Shown one piece after another: positions 1 to 8,001 of a stretch of DNA of 64,000 bases. Within the stretch, counting starts at the first letter, position 1; each line of letters starts with the position of its first letter. The stretch comes from Mycolicibacterium fortuitum subsp. fortuitum. Lineage in GTDB: Bacteria > Actinomycetota > Actinomycetes > Mycobacteriales > Mycobacteriaceae. The translations under genes were made by a program, and so were the position numbers. Where the stretch lies: positions 1,054,001 to 1,118,000 of the forward strand of contig NZ_AP025518.1 in NCBI RefSeq assembly GCF_022179545.1. Reading direction: 5' to 3'. The notes below the pieces were generated by a model. It saw only the letters and a program-made list of their open reading frames with translations. It did no database searches and was not told the origin of the DNA.

Positions 1-1
1 C

Positions 2-364
2 CTGCTGCTGGTGTCCCGGATGCGGGAAGAGATCGGCGCCGGGATCAACACCGGGATCATCCGCGCGATGGGTGGCAGCGGCAAAGTGGTGACGGCTGCG
101 GGCCTGGTGTTCGCTTTCACCATGATGTCGATGGTGGTGAGCGACCTGCGGATCATCGGGCAGGTGGGTTCCACGATCGGCATCGGCCTGCTGTTGGACA
201 CCCTGGTCGTGCGCGCGCTCATGACGCCCGCCATCGCCGCGCTACTGGGGCGTTGGTTCTGGTGGCCGCAGCAGGTACGTCAGCGGCCGGCCAGCGCGCT
301 GTTGAGGGACACGGCTCCTCGGCCGGTGGCGCGTTCGCTATTGCTTCCGCCGGACGAACACTGA
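2..364 (+). CDS. MmpL-family RND transporter, C-terminal fragment
   Basis: The reading frame is open at the window edge, so the gene starts upstream and only about the last 120 residues are visible. They show the end of an RND transporter: a [10 protein letters not shown] stretch typical of the cytoplasmic loop before the last helices of MmpL proteins, then two or three hydrophobic helices (around [27 protein letters not shown]) ending in WFWWP, a common MmpL C-terminal signature. MmpL proteins export lipids or siderophores across the inner membrane using proton motive force. Which MmpL this is cannot be decided from the fragment. A hemophore-related gene follows 149 bases downstream, so a link to siderophore or heme handling is possible but inferred. 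Confidence 0.85.
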   Translation: MLLVSRMREEIGAGINTGIIRAMGGSGKVVTAAGLVFAFTMMSMVVSDLRIIGQVGSTIGIGLLLDTLVVRALMTPAIAALLGRWFWWPQQVRQRPASALLRDTAPRPVARSLLLPPDEH

Positions 365-513
365 TTTGACTGCCCCCGTTCTGCGCCGGACGCGCATATC
401 GCCGAATTCAGCAAATGGATTAATTGGCGGTCTGCGTAGCAAATGGCCAAAACCCCAAGCGCATTCACTTTGGGCGGGTAGAGTCCGGACATCGGGGGGA
501 GGAGGTTTTACCC

Positions 514-840
514 ATGATTGAACTATCGCCGATCAAAGTCGCTGCAGCCGCCGGCGCATTGGCAATGTCCCTGTCCGCCGGCGCGGGAATAGCGTCTGCA
601 GACCCCAGGCTCGATTCGGCCGTCAACACCACCTGTAGCTACTCGCAGGTGATGGGTGCGCTCAATGCGCAGAGTCCCATGGCCGGCGCATCGCCTGCCG
701 TGCAGTCGGTTCTGGGGCAGTTCCTGGAATCGCCGCGCGATCAACGCCAGCGCATGGCCGAGGGTATCGCCGCTCAACCGGCCAACCAGCCTTATCTGGG
801 ACTGCTGCAGACGGTCTTCGACACCTGCAACAACTTCTGA
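514..840 (+). CDS. Hemophore-related small exported protein
   Basis: I place the start at ATG 514 because a strong GGGGGGAGGAGG ribosome site lies just upstream at about 495-506; an upstream in-frame start at 424 would add a tail without a signal. The 108-residue product begins with a signal peptide (hydrophobic stretch then a SASA-D cleavage site near residue 29). The mature part is short, helical and has one Cys near each end (TTCSYSQV and DTCNNF). This pattern fits the mycobacterial hemophore-related family of Rv0203 and Rv1174c type. The role in heme binding is inferred from the family. The gene is convergent with the IclR gene, with a 6-base gap. Confidence 0.75.
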   Translation: MIELSPIKVAAAAGALAMSLSAGAGIASADPRLDSAVNTTCSYSQVMGALNAQSPMAGASPAVQSVLGQFLESPRDQRQRMAEGIAAQPANQPYLGLLQTVFDTCNNF

Positions 841-846
841 CCGGCT

Positions 847-1755
847 TCAGCGCGTCGGTTTGATGCCGCCGAGCTGCTCGGTCAGCGCGTCAGCCGTCGC
901 CACCAGTGCCCGGGCCCGGTCGGAGATCTCGTCGTCGGTCAAGGCTGTGCCGATGTGCAGCGACGCGGCCATGACCTGACGTCGGTAGTGGTCGAAGACC
1001 GGTGCTGAGATGACGCTGATGTCCCAGCGGTCATGTCCGTCGCTCCCGCCTTCGTCGCGCAGATACACCCGCTCGCCGATGTCGGACACGAGCTCACTCA
1101 GCAGCGCGCGCAGCTCGTCGGGCAGGTTGGTCGACATGCCCGCCATCAGCGCGTAGAGCCTGCGGCCGCCGGGGGTCAAGCGTTCCACCAGATATCCGTC
1201 ATCGCGGCAGTTCTCGATCACTCGCTGGAGCCGGGTCGATTCCGTGCGCAGCGGGATCGTCGGAGCCTTGGCCAGCCAGGCCTGCAGCGCCTCGTCGTCC
1301 CACAGCACGAACATCAGTCCGACCGGCGGGGCGAACGGGTAGCTCTGCCCGACCCGAACCCCGGGGTCCCGGCCGGGCGGGCCGACCAGCTCGAGCACGG
1401 TGATCCTGTCATCGACCACCGCGGTCAGGCCCGCGGAAGTGTTGAATGTGGCTGACAGGGCATGTAACTCGGCGCGGGCGGCCGGGTTGACGCGCATCGA
1501 CTCCTGGGCAGCGTGACCGAGCGAGATCAGGCCCGGCCCGAGGCGGTACGTCTTGTCGCCGCTGTCCCGGATCAGGTAGCCGGAGTCGGCGAGTGTGCTC
1601 AGGATGCCCAGGCACGTCGGCTTGCTCAGCCCGACCCGGCGAGTGAGTTCGGAGAGGCCGAACCGCTCCTGCGGATGGCGCGACAGGAACTCCAGGATGG
1701 CCACCACGCGAGCAGTGGGTGGTGATGCGCGGCCTGCCGGTTCGGCGTCAGGCAT
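847..1755 (-). CDS. IclR-family transcriptional regulator
   Basis: The 302-residue protein has the IclR layout: an N-terminal winged helix (ARVVAILEFLSRHP, LSELTRRVGLSKPTCLGIL, residues about 14-75) and a C-terminal ligand-binding domain. It is divergent from the Rv3531c-like gene, and the 116-base gap holds a KstR box and two further palindromes, one of which (1837-1854) has the size expected for an IclR operator. It may therefore control the steroid operon next to it. The ligand cannot be read from the sequence. M. tuberculosis has no equivalent gene at this place as far as I recall. Confidence 0.85.
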   Translation of the reverse strand: MPDAEPAGRASPPTARVVAILEFLSRHPQERFGLSELTRRVGLSKPTCLGILSTLADSGYLIRDSGDKTYRLGPGLISLGHAAQESMRVNPAARAELHALSATFNTSAGLTAVVDDRITVLELVGPPGRDPGVRVGQSYPFAPPVGLMFVLWDDEALQAWLAKAPTIPLRTESTRLQRVIENCRDDGYLVERLTPGGRRLYALMAGMSTNLPDELRALLSELVSDIGERVYLRDEGGSDGHDRWDISVISAPVFDHYRRQVMAASLHIGTALTDDEISDRARALVATADALTEQLGGIKPTR

Positions 1756-1796
1756 TTCGACCTCCCGGGCTGCTGCGATCTGGCGTTGACTCGAAT

Positions 1797-1810
1797 TGGA
1801 ACACGTTCTA
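1797..1810. promoter_or_regulatory. KstR operator upstream of the Rv3531c-like operon
   Basis: The sequence TGGAACACGTTCTA matches the KstR consensus TnnAACnnGTTnnA at every fixed position. It lies in the divergent gap between the IclR gene and the Rv3531c-like gene, 61 bases before the latter's start. KstR is the TetR-type repressor of cholesterol catabolism in mycobacteria, so this operon should be induced by cholesterol. Confidence 0.85.
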
Positions 1811-1836
1811 GTGTCAGGTAGGAAACTCTACCACTG

Positions 1837-1854
1837 CGGTCCATTATTGGACCG
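1837..1854. promoter_or_regulatory. 18-bp palindrome, candidate IclR operator
   Basis: CGGTCCATTATTGGACCG has perfect 7-bp arms around a TTAT centre and lies 17 bases before the Rv3531c-like start. A second, weaker dyad (GGTAG at 1817-1821 and CTACC at 1828-1832) lies between it and the KstR box. Because an IclR gene is divergently adjacent, these are the natural candidates for its binding sites. This is inferred from position and symmetry only. Confidence 0.45.
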
Positions 1855-1871
1855 AGAGAGCAGATGCTGAG

Positions 1872-2999
1872 ATGTACTCACAACCACTGGCCGACGCCAT
1901 CGCCGAGGCTGAACACCTGGTGACCACCGCACCCTTCATCTCATCGGAGGCCGATCTCCTCGAAGGTCTGCAGTACCTGGCCGGATGCATCGCGGCGTGC
2001 ACGCACGTCGGTTTCGACTACGACCGCGACCATCCGTTCCTGCACAGCGGAACCGGGCCGTTCACCAAGATGGCGCTCGACAATCCCGACACCCTGTACT
2101 TCGGTACCCGCGTGCAGCCCGGGCACGAGTACGTCGTCACCGGCAAGCGCGGTACCACCACCGATCTGAGCTTCCAGATCCTCGGTGGTGAGTACACCGA
2201 CGACAACGTGCCGGTCAGCCAGGCCGCATTCGACGACCGCGAACTCGACATTGCCGCCGACGGCACTTTCGAGTACCGCTTCACCCCGTCCTCACCGTCG
2301 CAGCTGTTGATCCGCGAGGTCTACAACGACTGGTCGGCAGAACGCGGCTACATCAGCGTCTCGCGCACCGACACGGCAGGAACCGCGCCGGCGCCCCTGA
2401 CCAAGGAGCTGATCGAGAAGCGTTACGCGGTGGCGGGCAAGCAACTGGTGCAGCGGGTGAAGACGTGGCTGCAGTTCCCGCAGTGGTTCTACAACAACCT
2501 GCCGGTCAACACGATGGTGGCGCCGCGGCTGACGCCGGGCGGGCTCGCCACCCAGTACTCGTCGGTCGGGCACTACGACATGACGCCGGACCAGGCCATG
2601 ATCCTCACGCTTCCGGTGCCGGATGCGCCGTATCTGGGCTTCCAGCTCGGTAGCCTCTGGTACATCTCGCTGGACTACATCAACCACCAGACCTCGCTCA
2701 ACGGCACTCAAGCGCAAGCTGATCCGGACGGAAAGATCCGCATCGTCGTCTCGGACGCCAATCCCGGCGTGACCAACTGGTGTGAGACGCTGGGCCACGG
2801 TAAGGGCTACCTGCAGTTCCGGTGGCAGCGCCTCTCACGTGAACTCACCGAGGCGGACGGCCCGACGGTCGAACTCGTCGATCTGGACGCGGTGGCCTCG
2901 AAACTTCCTTACTACGAGCAAAACAAGATCTCAGAGCAGGACTGGCGGGCCCGAATTGCGCTGCGTCAGAATCAAATCGCCAATCGGATGCTGGGGTAG
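1872..2999 (+). CDS. Conserved protein, Rv3531c-like, steroid cluster
   Basis: The 375-residue protein equals in length and context the conserved hypothetical Rv3531c, first gene of a three-gene unit with an SDR (Rv3530c) and a sulfotransferase-like gene (Rv3529c). It has no signal peptide. The C-terminal half (GHYDMTPDQAMILTLPVPDAPYLGFQLGS region) resembles DUF1214-type beta-rich domains. The function is unknown in the family. A KstR box upstream places it in the cholesterol regulon, and the next gene starts 2 bases after its stop. A start at ATG 1872 is used; the upstream leader contains a purine-rich stretch (accgagagagcag). Confidence 0.8.
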   Translation: MYSQPLADAIAEAEHLVTTAPFISSEADLLEGLQYLAGCIAACTHVGFDYDRDHPFLHSGTGPFTKMALDNPDTLYFGTRVQPGHEYVVTGKRGTTTDLSFQILGGEYTDDNVPVSQAAFDDRELDIAADGTFEYRFTPSSPSQLLIREVYNDWSAERGYISVSRTDTAGTAPAPLTKELIEKRYAVAGKQLVQRVKTWLQFPQWFYNNLPVNTMVAPRLTPGGLATQYSSVGHYDMTPDQAMILTLPVPDAPYLGFQLGSLWYISLDYINHQTSLNGTQAQADPDGKIRIVVSDANPGVTNWCETLGHGKGYLQFRWQRLSRELTEADGPTVELVDLDAVASKLPYYEQNKISEQDWRARIALRQNQIANRMLG

Positions 3000-3001
3000 C
3001 C

Positions 3002-3784
3002 ATGTCAGGTCTTCTGGAGAACAAAGTCGTCGTCATCAGCGGCGTCGGGCCCGGCCTCGGGACGACGCTGGCGCGCCGATGCGCGGAGAACGGCGCGGAT
3101 GTCGTGTTGGCCGCCCGGACCGTGGAGCGCCTGGAGGACGTCGCCAAAGAGGTGACGGCACTGGGTCGTCGCGCGCTCGCGGTGGGCACCGACATCACTG
3201 ACGAGGAGCAGGTCGCCAATGTGGTGGCCCGTACGATGGAGGAGTACGGCAAGGCCGACGTGTTGATCAACAACGCGTTCCGGGTGCCGTCCATGAAGCC
3301 GTTCGCCAACACCACCTTCGAGCACATGCGGGATGCCATCGAGCTGACCGTGTTCGGTGCCCTGCGCATGACCCAGGGGTTCACTCCGGCCCTGGAAGCC
3401 GCCAAAGGCTCTGTGGTGAACGTGAACTCGATGGTCGTGCGGCACTCGCAGGCCAAGTACGGCGCTTACAAGATGGCCAAGTCGGCTCTGCTGTCCATGT
3501 CACAGACCCTCGCCACCGAGTTGGGGGAGAAGGGTATCCGGGTCAACTCCGTGATGCCCGGCTACATCTGGGGTGAGACCCTGGAGGGGTACTTCAACCA
3601 TCAGGCCCAGAAGTACGGCACCACCGTCGAACAGATCTACAACGCCTCGGCGGCCGGGTCGGACCTCAAGCGGCTGCCGACCGAGGACGAGGTGGCCTCG
3701 GCGATCCTGTTCATGGCCAGTGACCTGTCCAGCGGCATCACCGGCCAGGCCCTCGATGTGAACTGCGGAGAATACAAAGCATGA
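3002..3784 (+). CDS. SDR oxidoreductase, Rv3530c-like
   Basis: A 260-residue classical short-chain dehydrogenase. It shows the Rossmann glycine motif GVGPGLG near residue 14, the NNAF variant of NNAG, a catalytic serine in NSMV and YGAYKMAK with the Tyr-x3-Lys pair. C-terminal GITGQALDVNCGE is typical of the family. It lies 2 bases after the Rv3531c-like gene and overlaps the following sulfotransferase gene by ATGA, so the three are one transcription unit under KstR. The substrate is probably a steroid or acyl-CoA alcohol or ketone; this is inferred from the cluster. Confidence 0.85.
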   Translation: MSGLLENKVVVISGVGPGLGTTLARRCAENGADVVLAARTVERLEDVAKEVTALGRRALAVGTDITDEEQVANVVARTMEEYGKADVLINNAFRVPSMKPFANTTFEHMRDAIELTVFGALRMTQGFTPALEAAKGSVVNVNSMVVRHSQAKYGAYKMAKSALLSMSQTLATELGEKGIRVNSVMPGYIWGETLEGYFNHQAQKYGTTVEQIYNASAAGSDLKRLPTEDEVASAILFMASDLSSGITGQALDVNCGEYKA

Positions 3785-4929
3785 GCTCGCCGCGTACCAA
3801 TGTGGGCACTGTCGAGGACTTGCACGCCTCGGCGGTGAAGGCCTGTGGTCTGGACGATTTCGGCACGGACGACGACAACTACATCGAAGCGCTCGGCGTG
3901 CTGTTGGAGTCCTACCAGCGCGACGCTGATCTGACCGAGCTCGGCAGCAAGATGCAGCGCTTCTTCACCCGGAACGCGCTGGTGGCACGCCTGGTGTCGG
4001 AAGCCGCGTTCAAGCAGCATCCGCAGCACGTCGACGTGCCGATCGAGCGGCCGATCTTCGTCACCGGCCTGCCACGTACCGGGACCACCGTGATCCACCG
4101 GTTGCTGGCGGCGGACCCGATGCATCAGGGTTTGGAGATGTGGTTGGCGGAGTTCCCGCAGCCACGGCCACCGCGTGAAACCTGGCCGGACAACCCGGTT
4201 TTCAGTTCACTCGACGCCCGGTTCAAGCAGGCTCACGAGGAGAACCCGGATTACACGGGCCTGCACTACATGACAGCGGACGAGGTCGAGGAATGCTGGC
4301 AGCTGCTGCGTCAGTCGCTTCATTCGGTGTCCTACGAGACGTTGGCGCATGTGCCGACCTACTCGCAGTGGCTGGCCCGTCAGGACTGGACCAAGCCCTA
4401 CCAGCGGCACCGTAAGAACCTGCAGCTCATCGGCCTCAACGAGCCCGAAAAGCGTTGGGTGCTCAAGAACCCCAGCCATTTGTTCGCCCTCGACGCGTTG
4501 TTCGCAACGTATCCCGACGCGCTGGTGGTCCAATGTCACCGACCGGCCGAGACCATCATGGCGTCGATGTGCTCACTGTCGCAGCACACCACGGCGGGGT
4601 GGTCCAACACGTTCACCGGGAACGTGATCGGCGAAGATGCCATGGAAACCTGGTCACGTGGGCTTGAGTTGTTCAATACCGAACGCGCCAAGCATGATCC
4701 GGCCCAGTTCTGTGACGTGGACTATTTCGAGTTCATCAAAGATCCGATCGGCGCGGTCGAGGGCATCTACCGCACGTTCGGGCTGGACTTCACCGACGCC
4801 GCCCGGCAGGCGATGGTCGACAGTCACAACGCCAGCCAGCAGGGTCCGCGGGCACCGAAGCACACCTACTCGCTGGCCGACTACGGGTTGACCTCGGAGA
4901 CGGTCAAGGAGCGGTTCAAGGGGCTCTAG
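3781..4929 (+). CDS. Sulfotransferase-family protein, Rv3529c-like
   Basis: The 382-residue protein carries the PAPS 5'-phosphosulfate loop motif near residue 96 (FVTGLPRTGTTVIHRLL), followed by a long helical sulfotransferase-3-type domain and a C-terminal LADYGLTSETVKERF end found in many mycobacterial members of this family. The length matches Rv3529c (about 384). It overlaps the SDR by four bases (ATGA). An acceptor cannot be inferred; its place in a KstR unit suggests a steroid or a steroid-derived metabolite. A strong bidirectional terminator follows. Confidence 0.8.
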   Translation: MSSPRTNVGTVEDLHASAVKACGLDDFGTDDDNYIEALGVLLESYQRDADLTELGSKMQRFFTRNALVARLVSEAAFKQHPQHVDVPIERPIFVTGLPRTGTTVIHRLLAADPMHQGLEMWLAEFPQPRPPRETWPDNPVFSSLDARFKQAHEENPDYTGLHYMTADEVEECWQLLRQSLHSVSYETLAHVPTYSQWLARQDWTKPYQRHRKNLQLIGLNEPEKRWVLKNPSHLFALDALFATYPDALVVQCHRPAETIMASMCSLSQHTTAGWSNTFTGNVIGEDAMETWSRGLELFNTERAKHDPAQFCDVDYFEFIKDPIGAVEGIYRTFGLDFTDAARQAMVDSHNASQQGPRAPKHTYSLADYGLTSETVKERFKGL

Positions 4930-4969
4930 TCCACCGCGAGCAGTCCCCCCGGCAAGCGGGAGGGCCCCA

Positions 4970-5009
4970 GCAAAACTGCCCGATTCCCGTGGGAAAAGGG
5001 CAGTTTTGC
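4970..5009. terminator. Bidirectional rho-independent terminator
   Basis: GCAAAACTGCCC (4970-4981) and GGGCAGTTTTGC (4998-5009) form a perfect 12-bp stem; inside the loop TTCCC and GGGAA can pair again. The stem has A-tract and T-tract at its two feet, so it can terminate transcription from the sulfotransferase gene on the plus strand and from the Rv3527-like gene on the minus strand. Confidence 0.85.
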
Positions 5010-5029
5010 GTCTGCTCGGCAGAGAAAAA

Positions 5030-5509
5030 TCAGCCGTCGCCGGGGGAGGGGGCCGAGGAGACCTCTTCCAGGCACCCTTCGGCCACGGCGTGTTTGATGC
5101 TGTCGGTCAGTCGCGGGCAGGACCGGGCCCGGGCGGGATCCCCACCGGTGGCGCGGATCTCGGAGAAAGTCGCGCATCGCCGCACGGCCTCAGAAGACCA
5201 CTGCACCGAGGTGTGCTCCGCGCTGAGCTTCTTCACCTGGACGGCCACATGGCAGAACCGGCAGTCCACCGATACCAAGCCAGAGGTCAGGTAGCGCTCG
5301 CGGTCGCGGGCGCTGGCCTCGCGGACCGCCGCGGCGCGTTCTGGATCGGACGCGAAACTCGGTGCCTTGGCCCATGACCCGCTGGACGGACCCGCGCCGG
5401 CACCGCTGCCGTGGTGGTCGTCGTCATCGTGACCACCGTGCAGGAGCAGCATCGAGCGGGCCAGGTCCTCGACATCCGGCGCCTGGCTCCGCTCGTTGCG
5501 TGTCGTCAT
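5030..5509 (-). CDS. Rv3527-like conserved protein downstream of kshA
   Basis: A 159-residue protein without a signal peptide. Its ATG overlaps the kshA stop by one base (TGATG), so it is translationally coupled to kshA. The N-terminal part is His/Asp-rich (HGGHDDDDHHGSG) and Gly/Ala/Ser-rich, looks disordered and may bind metal. The C-terminal half contains VDCRFCHVAV, with a Cys-x2-Cys pair, and two more cysteines. The position and size fit Rv3527, whose function is unknown. A role linked to KshA maturation or metal supply is speculation. Confidence 0.7.
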   Translation of the reverse strand: MTTRNERSQAPDVEDLARSMLLLHGGHDDDDHHGSGAGAGPSSGSWAKAPSFASDPERAAAVREASARDRERYLTSGLVSVDCRFCHVAVQVKKLSAEHTSVQWSSEAVRRCATFSEIRATGGDPARARSCPRLTDSIKHAVAEGCLEEVSSAPSPGDG

Positions 5510-6672
5510 CAGCTTGACTGCGCGGTTTCTTTCTCGGCCGCTTTCTGCTCGGCCTGGATCTTCAGGTTCTCCTCGACCTCCACGTGCCACTTCTCGTTGG
5601 CCGCGGTGGTGTCGATCTCCATCTCGAACCGGTCGGTCATGTCCGGCGTGATGTCGGCGACGTCGACGTAGAACTGCTGGTACCAGCGGCGCATCTGGTA
5701 GACGGCGCCGTCCTCCTCGACCAGCAGCGGGTTGTCGATGCGGGTCTTGTGCTTCCAGATCTCCACGTCCTGCAGGAAGCCCTGGCTGACGCCGTCGGTC
5801 ATCGCGTTGGCCAGCTTCTGCGTGGTCTTCTCGTCCATACCCTTGGGCTTTTCGACGATGACGCCCCACTGCAGCATGAACGAGTCCTGCGTCACCGGGT
5901 AGTGGCAGTTGATCAGGATCGACTCTGCCTTGTAGCCGCTGTAGTTGTTGTGCAGCCAGTTGATCATGAAGGACGGGCCGAAGTAGGAGGCTTCGGAGTC
6001 CAGGTGCGACTCGCCGTACTGCGTCCCCATGCCGCCGATGTCCTGACGCCCGACGTTGTGCAGGTACTGCGAGGCGATGTGCCCCTCGAAGACGTTCTTG
6101 AAGTACGTCGGCAGACCGAAGTGGATGTAGAAGAAGTGCGCCATGTCGGTGACGTTGTCGATGATCTCGCGGCAGTTGCTGCCCTCGATCAGCATCGAGT
6201 TCCACTGCCACTCGGTCCACTCGTCGCTGGCGGCCTCGGGGATCTCGGGAATCCGGACCTCGGGCTGCGGGTCGTTGCCCTCGTGGTCGTGCCATACGAA
6301 CAGCAGGCCACCGCGGACATCGGTGTGCCAGGCCCGGGTGCGGGCCAGGCGTGGGGTGCGCTTGGCGTAGGGCACCAGCTTGCACTTGCCGTCGCCGCCC
6401 CAGCGCCAGTCGTGGAACGGGCAGGCCACCTCGTCACCCTTGATGGTGCCCTGCGACAGGTCACCGCCCATGTGCCGGCAGTAGCCGTCGAGAATCTTCA
6501 ACTCGCCCTTGGTGTCGGCGAACACGACCAACTTGGTGCCGAAGATCTCGACAGAGTGCGGCTGACCGTCAAGGAAGTTCTTGACCGGTCCCAGGCAGTG
6601 CCAACCCCGCGCATAGCGGTCTGGCAGGGCGCCGGTGTCGATCTCTCTGATGCCGGCATGTTCGGTAGTCAC
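5509..6672 (-). CDS. kshA: 3-ketosteroid 9-alpha-hydroxylase oxygenase component
   Basis: A 387-residue Rieske non-heme iron oxygenase. The Rieske ligands are Cys65, His67, Cys84 and His87 (YCRHMGG and CPFHDW). The mononuclear iron site is seen in DNVTDMAHFFYIH with Asp176, His179 and His184. Length and motifs match mycobacterial KshA (386 residues in Rv3526). With the reductase KshB, encoded elsewhere, it hydroxylates C9 of 1,4-androstadiene-3,17-dione type steroids, leading to ring B opening. The start is GTG 6672 with GGGAGG six bases upstream. A KstR box lies 30 bases upstream of the start. The Rv3527-like gene follows in the same unit. Confidence 0.95.
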   Translation of the reverse strand: MTTEHAGIREIDTGALPDRYARGWHCLGPVKNFLDGQPHSVEIFGTKLVVFADTKGELKILDGYCRHMGGDLSQGTIKGDEVACPFHDWRWGGDGKCKLVPYAKRTPRLARTRAWHTDVRGGLLFVWHDHEGNDPQPEVRIPEIPEAASDEWTEWQWNSMLIEGSNCREIIDNVTDMAHFFYIHFGLPTYFKNVFEGHIASQYLHNVGRQDIGGMGTQYGESHLDSEASYFGPSFMINWLHNNYSGYKAESILINCHYPVTQDSFMLQWGVIVEKPKGMDEKTTQKLANAMTDGVSQGFLQDVEIWKHKTRIDNPLLVEEDGAVYQMRRWYQQFYVDVADITPDMTDRFEMEIDTTAANEKWHVEVEENLKIQAEQKAAEKETAQSS

Positions 6673-6701
6673 GGTGGGCCTCCCGTATCGGTGCTCTTAA
6701 C

Positions 6702-6715
6702 TAGAACACGTTACA
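6702..6715. promoter_or_regulatory. KstR operator of kshA
   Basis: TAGAACACGTTACA fits TnnAACnnGTTnnA at all fixed positions and lies 30 bases upstream of the kshA GTG. No other gene starts from this gap (the lipoprotein gene ends into it), so the box serves kshA alone. Confidence 0.88.
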
Positions 6716-6779
6716 GTTTTTTGCGTCGTTCTGGCAATAATTGAGGCGTGACCTGGGGCATACCCGTGGTGAACAGGTT

Positions 6780-7415
6780 TTACTCTCGCTCCGGAAGTCC
6801 GATCCGCAGGGCAATCTGCTGCATCCGGCCGACACTGGCCACTGTCTGCGGTGACACCGGATCATCGGGGTTGCTGTCGAACTCCAGGCGCACCACCGCG
6901 CGCCCCTGGGTGTACATCAACAGCGTGACCGCCTTGGATCCGTCGGGTGCGGTGCCCGAGATGACGGTGCCGTTGGAACCCACCGGAACCGGTTGCGGCT
7001 GGCCGCCGGTCACCATCGTGCTGACGGCCGCCGATGCCTGCTTGAGCGTGGCCGACGCGGTCGCGGCGTCCGGATAGATCAGGATCGTGTCGGCGATCGC
7101 CCTGGTGTCGTCGGCGTTGACGAACAATGCGCTGGCTCCGGACTGACCGTCGGGGTTGACGTTGTTGGAGCGCGCGGTGAACGTGTCCGGCGGAATGCTG
7201 ACATCCTCGGCCTGCAGCAGCAGATGGCTGTAGTCGGCGGCCTCCGATTTCGGCGACTTCGGCGCTGCCGCCGATGACGTGGCGGACGGCGTGGCAGCCC
7301 ACGGCGTGGCCGGCGAATCGTTGGTCGGGGAGCACGCTGCGGAGGTACCGACAATGGCCGTGGCAAGCCCGATGGTGAGCAAGAACCTGGGGTGATTATT
7401 TGTCGTGAGCGACAT
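6780..7415 (-). CDS. Putative lipoprotein, unknown function
   Basis: The 211-residue product begins with a lipoprotein-type signal: a hydrophobic stretch (FLLTIGLATAIVG) followed by TSAAC, with the candidate lipidated Cys at residue 28. A Ser/Thr/Pro/Ala-rich linker (about 30-55) leads to a folded domain starting DYSHLLLQAEDV. The lipobox is slightly atypical (SAAC). It sits between kshA and the Rv3525c-like gene, roughly where M. tuberculosis has the membrane protein Rv3524; kinship to that protein's extracellular domain is possible but not certain. It is divergent from the carbonic-anhydrase-like gene, with a 61-base gap. Confidence 0.65.
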   Translation of the reverse strand: MSLTTNNHPRFLLTIGLATAIVGTSAACSPTNDSPATPWAATPSATSSAAAPKSPKSEAADYSHLLLQAEDVSIPPDTFTARSNNVNPDGQSGASALFVNADDTRAIADTILIYPDAATASATLKQASAAVSTMVTGGQPQPVPVGSNGTVISGTAPDGSKAVTLLMYTQGRAVVRLEFDSNPDDPVSPQTVASVGRMQQIALRIGLPERE

Positions 7416-7476
7416 AGTTACTGTTCAGGGTACGCGTCGTCGCGCCGGCGCCGATTTCCTGCGGTATATGTGGACG

Positions 7477-8001
7477 ATGCCGCTGTATTCGTTCGAGGGC
7501 CGCGCGCCCGTGGTCGACCCGGGCGCTTTCGTGGCCCCCACGGCGACATTGATCGGCAACGTGACGGTCGAGGCGGGCGCCTCGGTGTGGTTCAACACCG
7601 TGTTGCGCGGCGACTTCGCCCCGATCGTCATCCGTGAGGGCGCCAACGTTCAGGACGGGTCCGTGCTGCACGCGCCCCCGGGCATCCCGGTCGACATCGG
7701 ACCGGGCGCGACGGTTGCCCACATGTGCGTCGTACACGGCGCCCACGTGGGCGAGGAGGCGCTGATCGCCAACCACTGCACGGTGCTCGACGGGGCGATC
7801 ATCGGCCGGCGCAGCCTGATCGCCGCACATTCCCTCGTAGTCGGGGGCACCAAGATTCCGGACGAGGTGCTGGTCACCGGTGCACCCGCGAAGATCCGAG
7901 GGCCTATCGCGGGCACCGGCGCCCACACCTGGGTGCAGAGTAATCCCGCGGCGTACCGCGAGCTGGCCCAGCGCTATCTCACGGGGCTCGTCGAGCTCTA
8001 G
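7477..8001 (+). CDS. Gamma-carbonic-anhydrase-like hexapeptide protein
   Basis: A 174-residue left-handed beta-helix protein with hexapeptide repeats throughout (IGNVTVEAGASVW, VDIGPGATVAHM, IGRRSLIAAHS). The three histidines expected to bind zinc or iron are present at His65, His82 and His87 (VLHA, VAHMCVVH). With the ATG at 7477 the protein has exactly the length of Rv3525c; longer frames start at 7405 and 7468 but overlap the divergent lipoprotein start or add unrelated residues. The role in steroid metabolism is unknown. Its 3' end overlaps the pucR-like gene by 23 bases. Confidence 0.85.
   Translation: MPLYSFEGRAPVVDPGAFVAPTATLIGNVTVEAGASVWFNTVLRGDFAPIVIREGANVQDGSVLHAPPGIPVDIGPGATVAHMCVVHGAHVGEEALIANHCTVLDGAIIGRRSLIAAHSLVVGGTKIPDEVLVTGAPAKIRGPIAGTGAHTWVQSNPAAYRELAQRYLTGLVEL

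Noticed and set aside
5584..6744. 386-codon plus-strand ORF opposite kshA
   Set aside because: A shadow of the high-GC kshA gene; the product (VLDQQRVVDAGLVLPDLHVLQ type) has no recognisable domain.
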